DNA from: Syntrophus buswellii
GTDB taxonomy: Bacteria; Desulfobacterota; Syntrophia; Syntrophales; Syntrophaceae
Assembly: GCF_046097065.1 (NCBI RefSeq)
Contig: NZ_CP175563.1
Location: forward strand, 372,001-436,000
Length of the DNA stretch: 64,000 nt
Reading direction: 5' to 3'
Within the stretch, counting starts at the first letter, position 1, and each line of letters starts with the position of its first letter. Made by a program: the position numbers and the translations under genes. The notes below the pieces were generated by a model that ran no database searches, was not told the DNA's origin, and saw nothing but the letters and a program-made list of their open reading frames with translations. This document shows positions 59,454 through 64,000 of the stretch, in pieces.

Positions 59454-61958
59454 ATGAGAGAGGGCCGACGTCCGGAAAGCAAGGCTGCTTCTGAGCAGCA
59501 GGCGGTTGCAGCGCATGCCGGATCTCCGATGTATGCAACGTATCCCGCCACGGCCAGCAGCGTGGACCTTCCGGATATTACGTTTCGCAGGAACAGGAAC
59601 GAGAATAGTTTTACCCGGATCGGCACGGCTGATCCGTTTTCGTTTCCCGGGAAGGATGCAACCCTGTCCGAGGCCGTCAGGGTGCTGGGAGAGCTGCGTT
59701 TAAAGCATCTGCTTGCACAGATCTGGTCGGAAGGCGCGCCGCTGGATATGACCGTCCGTATCATTGCCCGCCGGACGGCCCTGTTAAAGCTCAGGCAGGA
59801 TGGCGAGAAGGTTGAAGTCGAGGCGCATTGGAATCTTTTTATCCCCTACTTTTATTCGATCAAGAAGCTCCCCATTGCCCATTCCGAGAACCTGGAACTT
59901 TTTTCCTCGGCGGTCTTCAGGTACTCCTCCCTGGCCATGCAGCATCGGAAGGTGCCGAAGAGCGAATTGAGAGACATTGTCATCGACGCGTATCTGGATC
60001 AACCGGAACTTTTGTTGGCCTCCCTGGACATTTTCAACAAGCCGAACATTTACCACATCCACCCTACGGGCATATGGTTCGACAGGATTTCCGCCGCCAA
60101 TGACGAGCATCGATTGGAGATTGATGTTTCCCCTGCCTCCGCGGCAGGGCTTGTAAGCCCGGAATGGCTGGAAGAGGTTGCAGGGTTCATCCACAAGGTG
60201 GCGAAGAGTTACGCCTTCCGGTACGTGGATTATCTGTGGACGCAACGTTACCGGGTCGTCCCCGGCGGTCCGCCCGGTGCGGAGATGCTGGAGCTTCAGG
60301 GAAAGGAGATTGTCATCAATGTCTCTCCCCTCATCGATCAGACCCAGTGGAAACCGGCGCTTTATCTAAGCCTTGGATATGCGGTCATGCTCGCCATCCT
60401 TCAATCGGCGGGAGAGGGCGACAGGAGGGAAAATGTCCTTCTGGCCATGATGAAGACCTGGAAGCGCTTCATCAGCTTTGACGAGTCTGTCGAACGGCAG
60501 AGCGTCTGGAGCCTCTGCGGATTGCCTCGACCCACGGAAGAAGGGCCAAGCCGGCATCTGCTGGAGTGCATGACCGGCAGGAAAAGCCTGGAGCTCGTCA
60601 ATGATTTTATCCTCCTGACGGACTATTCCGCCCAGGAAACCTTCGGAGAACGGCTGAAAGTTCTGAACGAATCTCCCGACGGGGCAAAAACCGGCGCTTA
60701 TTATGAGCAGTTGCGAAGCGGGATCCAGAATCTCAACACCACGTTGATGAGGAGCAACATCAATTACGGCAAGCTGATCGAGGTCCTGCGCAACGACAAT
60801 ATCGATCATCTGCAGCTGGCCTGTCTGCTGCGCACGGGTCGGCTGAACGGCAGAAGTGTCGCGGATGTGAGCGAATGGCTTTTGCTGAGGACGCTCCTGT
60901 ATGACCTGATCAACGCCCCCAAGGTCTTCAGGAATGATTACAAGATGCTTCTGAAGGTCCTTACCAAGGTGAATAAAAGCCTGATCGTTTACGTCTGGTC
61001 CTTGACCCTTGACAATGATGCGCGCTATGAGCTGGTCAATGCGTATATTGCAAACCTGATCAATGACATTTTCGTCTTTGATCGTGTGAAAATTTATGAA
61101 ATCGTGGCAGATCCCGCGGAATGCCTCGAGGCTGAGGCTGTGACGGGGTATCTTCTGAACTGGGCGGGCCTTTCTTCCGAAGAGTGGCATTCTATCAGTG
61201 GAGCGGTCTTGTCGAGATTGCCGCACAACGTGGCAACGCACTTGAGCGTCCAGACAACCGGTGACGTGGACCTGCTGATCCGGGTAATGACGACCCGGGC
61301 AAGCGGGCTGATTGGCTTTTGCCTCCATCAGGCTTACCGCTGGGGGAGCGTTACGGATGAGCTCACCGAGCGAATTCGTTTCCACTTCCGGAAGATTCTC
61401 AAGCGGGCGGAAAAAGCCATGCTCCCTGAGAATATGATTCGGGGCGGGGCCATACTTCTTTTGATTCTGGCCCAGATCGTTTCCGATGAACGAGACGGTT
61501 TTGCGCGGAATATCGAAATTACGGAACGAGAAAGGAGCGCCGTTCTTGGCCTTATCAAGCAGTGCCTTCACTGGGACCAAAGGCATTTTGTCCTCATGGT
61601 GGGAGGGATTGCGGCGGGCTATATGGGAAGCATCGACGGATGGACCCTGCAGCAGTTCGACATCCTGCTGGGGCGTTACGGCGGCGGGGACCGTGTGGTG
61701 TTGCGCAGCGTCGTGCAGTTTGACGTCGAAAAGCTGATCGAGCGGACTCTGCTGACGGCCAGGGCGGGACATGAGGACGAACTGTTCAGGAAAATTCAGC
61801 TGCTTCGCTTTGGCGTCGATCCCGTCGTCAGCGATCAGGCGAATAAGGTTCTCGGGGCGATGGCCTCTCGATATGGGATGGCATCGCCGGAGGCCCTTCT
61901 GAAGAAAAAGGATATTCGCGAACTTGTCCTGGAGTTGTCGAAGCGTATGAGGGCTTGA
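59454..61958 (+). CDS. Large protein of unknown function, 834 residues
   Basis: I do not recognise a family. The ATG at 59454 follows AAAAGGGGGAATAGGA; a TTG 54 bases upstream is possible. The protein is soluble, with a disordered start (REGRRPESKAASEQQAVAAH) and then a long, mostly helical body. Some landmarks: LEIDVSPASAAGLVSPEWLEEVAGFIHKVAKSYAFRYVDYLWTQRYRVVP, then LEVIN-free helical stretches such as LLLRTLLYDLINAPKVFRNDYKMLLKVLTKVNKSL. HEAT-like alternating helices dominate the last 300 residues. No nucleotide-binding, protease or membrane motif is seen. It is monocistronic, closed by a strong terminator. Confidence 0.75.
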   Translation: MREGRRPESKAASEQQAVAAHAGSPMYATYPATASSVDLPDITFRRNRNENSFTRIGTADPFSFPGKDATLSEAVRVLGELRLKHLLAQIWSEGAPLDMTVRIIARRTALLKLRQDGEKVEVEAHWNLFIPYFYSIKKLPIAHSENLELFSSAVFRYSSLAMQHRKVPKSELRDIVIDAYLDQPELLLASLDIFNKPNIYHIHPTGIWFDRISAANDEHRLEIDVSPASAAGLVSPEWLEEVAGFIHKVAKSYAFRYVDYLWTQRYRVVPGGPPGAEMLELQGKEIVINVSPLIDQTQWKPALYLSLGYAVMLAILQSAGEGDRRENVLLAMMKTWKRFISFDESVERQSVWSLCGLPRPTEEGPSRHLLECMTGRKSLELVNDFILLTDYSAQETFGERLKVLNESPDGAKTGAYYEQLRSGIQNLNTTLMRSNINYGKLIEVLRNDNIDHLQLACLLRTGRLNGRSVADVSEWLLLRTLLYDLINAPKVFRNDYKMLLKVLTKVNKSLIVYVWSLTLDNDARYELVNAYIANLINDIFVFDRVKIYEIVADPAECLEAEAVTGYLLNWAGLSSEEWHSISGAVLSRLPHNVATHLSVQTTGDVDLLIRVMTTRASGLIGFCLHQAYRWGSVTDELTERIRFHFRKILKRAEKAMLPENMIRGGAILLLILAQIVSDERDGFARNIEITERERSAVLGLIKQCLHWDQRHFVLMVGGIAAGYMGSIDGWTLQQFDILLGRYGGGDRVVLRSVVQFDVEKLIERTLLTARAGHEDELFRKIQLLRFGVDPVVSDQANKVLGAMASRYGMASPEALLKKKDIRELVLELSKRMRA

Positions 61959-62023
61959 TCCCTGACGTTATGCTGAAAAAATCCCCCTGGATTTGTCCGG
62001 GCCGGTAACCGTACGCCGAAAAG

Positions 62024-62068
62024 AAAAGGGGAAGGACCCGCCTTTTGAGGTCGGGTCCTTCCCCTTTT
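62024..62068. terminator. Bidirectional terminator with exact 17-bp arms
   Basis: AAAAGGGGAAGGACCCG and CGGGTCCTTCCCCTTTT are exact inverted repeats with an 11-base loop; it serves both the unknown gene and the convergent formate dehydrogenase operon. Confidence 0.92.
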
Positions 62069-62099
62069 CAGGTTTGGAGAGAGAAGTGGTTTATGTGGT

Positions 62100-62771
62100 T
62101 TATCCGTGATGGCCGTGCGAAGACGATTTCTCCTCCCCGTAAACCACCAGCGTTCCGTGTTCTTCCATTTCCTTGAGCCACTTGGCGTGCTGCTTTTTCA
62201 GCCAGGGCCGGCTGACCCAGCCCGTCAGCATCGCCGGCAGCGAACCGGGAGATCCCACCGTTCCAAGATAGAGGTGGATGAAGAAAAAGGCGAAGATCGC
62301 CACAAATCCGGCGGCATGGATCAGGTACATCAGCCGGACGATCATGGCCGGGATGTGCAGGGGAAAGAGCATGATCAATCCGGAAAAGATCATCGCCACT
62401 CCGCCGGCTGCCACAACCAGGAAGAACATCTTCTGGCCGGGATTGTATTTCCCCACCTCGGGCACTTTGTCCACATGCCAAAGATAACCGCCGGCGCACT
62501 TGATCCAGTCCAGGTCCTCGGGAAAAACAAAGACCCCCGCCTCTTTCCACCACATGCTGACCGTGAAGAAGAGGGCCAGGATGAAGAAGAGCGCCGTTAT
62601 ATTGTGGATGTACTTCAACGACTTCAAGCCGCCGAAGGGTTCTCCGAGAAAATTCAGGGAATGGAACATCATTCCAAGCCCCGACAGGCACAGAATCAGG
62701 CATGAAACAGCCAGGCTCCAGTGCACGATCCGTTCAAAGGAGTCCGTGGCCTGAATTAATCCTTTTCTCAT
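62100..62771 (-). CDS. fdnI: Formate dehydrogenase cytochrome b subunit (gamma)
   Basis: The 223-residue protein has four membrane helices and carries two b-type hemes that pass electrons from the beta subunit to the quinone pool. Heme-ligand His candidates are in RIVHWSLAVSC, LKYIHNITALFF and LIHAAGFVAIFAFFFIHLYLGT. The tail SHGHHG is His-rich. ATG at 62769-62771 lies two bases after the beta-subunit stop, so translation is coupled. The operon order alpha-beta-gamma is as in E. coli fdnGHI. Confidence 0.93.
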   Translation of the reverse strand: MRKGLIQATDSFERIVHWSLAVSCLILCLSGLGMMFHSLNFLGEPFGGLKSLKYIHNITALFFILALFFTVSMWWKEAGVFVFPEDLDWIKCAGGYLWHVDKVPEVGKYNPGQKMFFLVVAAGGVAMIFSGLIMLFPLHIPAMIVRLMYLIHAAGFVAIFAFFFIHLYLGTVGSPGSLPAMLTGWVSRPWLKKQHAKWLKEMEEHGTLVVYGEEKSSSHGHHG

Positions 62772-62773
62772 GG

Positions 62774-63568
62774 TTATTCCCCTCCCTTCTGTTCTTGGCC
62801 CGTCTCCTCGTCGGGAAGTTTAGGCCCGTGGATGATGTAATGCAGGAATGAACCGGCGATGACGCCGCCGGCAGCCAGAAGGCTCAGGGGCTTCATGATG
62901 TCCTTCCAGAGAATGACGGACAGCGGAACGCTGGGGCTCTTCGGCAGGTGTTCATAGACCCCGGGCTTTTCATCCAGGACGTACATCACATGGGTGCCGC
63001 CGACGAACTTGTCGCCGTAGACGCTGGCGTCTCCGCCCAGTTCCTTGGCCCGGGCATAGGCTTTTTCGATCATCTTGCCCTTTTCCCCGAAGGTGATGGC
63101 CCCCGTGGGGCAGGCCTTGGCGCAGGCGGGAATCAGGTCGGCCTTGATGCGGCTCAGGCAGAGGTCGCATTTGTAGACCTTGTCCGTCTTGCGGTCGTAC
63201 CGGGGGATGTCGAAGGGGCAGGCAGAGATACACTCCTTGCAGCCGATGCACAGATCCCGGTTCAGGCCCACCGTCCCTATGTCTGTAACGTACAGGGCGC
63301 CGCTGGGACAGACCTTGACGCAGGCGGCATCGGTGCAGTGCATGCAGCCGTCCTTTCGGAACAGCCATTTGAGTTTTCCGTCCTTTTCTTCAATTTCCTG
63401 AAAGCGGATCAGCGTCCAGGTGTTGGCCTGAAGATCGGGCGGGTTCTGATAGGTTCCGTGATTTTCCGTCTGTTTCGCCGGCTGAGCATTCCACTGCTTG
63501 CAGGCCAGTTGGCAACCCCGGCAGCCGGTGCATTTAGATACATCGATAAGTTTTACATATTCAGCCAT
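62774..63568 (-). CDS. fdnH: Formate dehydrogenase iron-sulfur subunit (beta)
   Basis: The 264-residue protein has four [4Fe-4S] clusters: CTGCRGCQLACKQW, CMHCTDAACVKVCPSG, CIGCKECISACPFDIP, and CDLCLSRIKADLIPACAKACPTGA. A single C-terminal membrane helix (PLSLLAAGGVIAGSFLHYIIHG) anchors it next to the cytochrome. It passes electrons from the molybdo/tungsto subunit outward. Begins 15 bases after the alpha-subunit stop. Confidence 0.95.
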   Translation of the reverse strand: MAEYVKLIDVSKCTGCRGCQLACKQWNAQPAKQTENHGTYQNPPDLQANTWTLIRFQEIEEKDGKLKWLFRKDGCMHCTDAACVKVCPSGALYVTDIGTVGLNRDLCIGCKECISACPFDIPRYDRKTDKVYKCDLCLSRIKADLIPACAKACPTGAITFGEKGKMIEKAYARAKELGGDASVYGDKFVGGTHVMYVLDEKPGVYEHLPKSPSVPLSVILWKDIMKPLSLLAAGGVIAGSFLHYIIHGPKLPDEETGQEQKGGE

Positions 63569-63583
63569 TTTCGTTTCCCCCCC

Positions 63584-64000
63584 TTACTTCTTGACCACAT
63601 TGACCATGAAGGCCTTGCTTTCCGGGATCGTCGTGTTGGCGTCGCCGATCGTCGGCACCAGCAGGTTGGCCGCGTCACCCCTGGTGAAGACTTCCGCCTT
63701 CTTGTCGCCGGGGTTGTATGACCGATCCTTTGTCGTGATCCATCCGAAATGCCAGGGAATGCCCACCTCATGGAGAATGTTCCCGTCGATGTTGAACGGT
63801 TTGAAACGGGGGGTTACGATGGCCACACACTCCACCTGACCTCTTGGGGAGCTGACAATGACCTTGTCGCCGTTGGAGATTCCCCGCTCTTTTGCCAGTT
63901 CCTTGCTCATCTCGCACCACATTTCCGGCTGCATTTCGGCAAGCCAGGGGCACCATCGGGTCAGAACGCCGGTCTGCCAGTGTTCGCTGATGCGGTATGT
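63584..64000 (-). CDS. fdnG: Formate dehydrogenase catalytic subunit (alpha), C-terminal part
   Basis: The visible 138 codons are the C-terminal molybdopterin-dinucleotide-binding domain: TYRISEHWQTGVLTRWCPWL, EMWCEMSKELAKERGI, NGDKVIVSSPRGQVECVAIVT, and HFGWITTKDRSYNPGD near the end. The N-terminal part with the iron-sulfur cluster and the catalytic Sec/Cys is beyond the window. Two-electron formate oxidation, or the reverse with quinol, is typical of the complex. A membrane-bound formate dehydrogenase fits an anaerobic, possibly syntrophic, metabolism. Confidence 0.92.
   Translation of the reverse strand, partial: TYRISEHWQTGVLTRWCPWLAEMQPEMWCEMSKELAKERGISNGDKVIVSSPRGQVECVAIVTPRFKPFNIDGNILHEVGIPWHFGWITTKDRSYNPGDKKAEVFTRGDAANLLVPTIGDANTTIPESKAFMVNVVKK

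Noticed and set aside
60366..61772. 468-codon open frame antisense to the large unknown protein
   Set aside because: The plus-strand frame is longer, has a strong ribosome site and is followed by a terminator; the minus frame has neither. Since the plus protein is an orphan this one was weighed more carefully than the others.

Overview
This window looks like a chromosomal segment of an anaerobic Gram-negative bacterium. Coding regions are GC-rich. It carries an outer-membrane TamA/TamB pair, OmpA-like lipoproteins, sigma-54 promoters with NtrC-type activators, a membrane-bound formate dehydrogenase and a radical-SAM lysine 2,3-aminomutase. Together these suggest a Desulfobacterota-like ('deltaproteobacterial', possibly Syntrophus-like) host; that placement is inference. 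I saw no rRNA, tRNA, CRISPR array, insertion sequence or prophage.

Layout. 1-5 kb: partial DUF47 (PhoU-like) gene, a five-PAS hybrid sensor kinase, an MBL-fold hydrolase. 5-8 kb: FeoA-FeoB fusion and a YgjP-type metallopeptidase. 8-10 kb: amtB-PII operon behind a consensus sigma-54 promoter. 10-14 kb: a ZraSR-like two-component system facing a ZraP/Spy-like periplasmic gene with its own sigma-54 promoter. 14-24 kb: Kup potassium transporter behind a c-di-AMP (ydaO-type) riboswitch, two P-type ATPases around a universal stress protein, and a frameshifted cation/proton antiporter. 24-27.5 kb: mscS, an M23 peptidase and a MarR regulator on one strand. 27.7-32 kb: trehalose operon (DUF5752, TreT, OtsB, OtsA). 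32-33.4 kb: two DUF4398 lipoproteins, one with an OmpA domain. 34-36.5 kb: ablBA for N-epsilon-acetyl-beta-lysine. 36.7-41 kb: CLC protein and a third P-type ATPase. 41-48 kb: DUF389 membrane protein and a glucosylglycerate-type operon (phosphatase, glycerate kinase, two glycosyltransferases, small membrane protein). 48-49 kb: a RelA/SpoT-reminiscent protein. 49-55 kb: tamAB. 55-59 kb: two K+/H+-type antiporters. 59-62 kb: a large unknown protein. 62-64 kb: formate dehydrogenase subunits, running off the edge.

The unifying theme from about 14 to 59 kb is osmotic and ionic homeostasis. Three compatible-solute families (trehalose by two routes, N-acetyl-beta-lysine, glucosylglycerate or a mannosylated derivative) sit among K+ import, K+/H+ exchange, chloride transport, mechanosensitive release, cell-wall remodelling and P-type pumps. 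The strongest new regulatory observation is an operator (AATATT, 9 bases, AATATT/A) found once in front of the marR gene and as a 15-bp-periodic tandem array over the promoter of ablA nearly 9 kb away. The two promoters also match outside the operator, which points to one MarR regulator controlling both.
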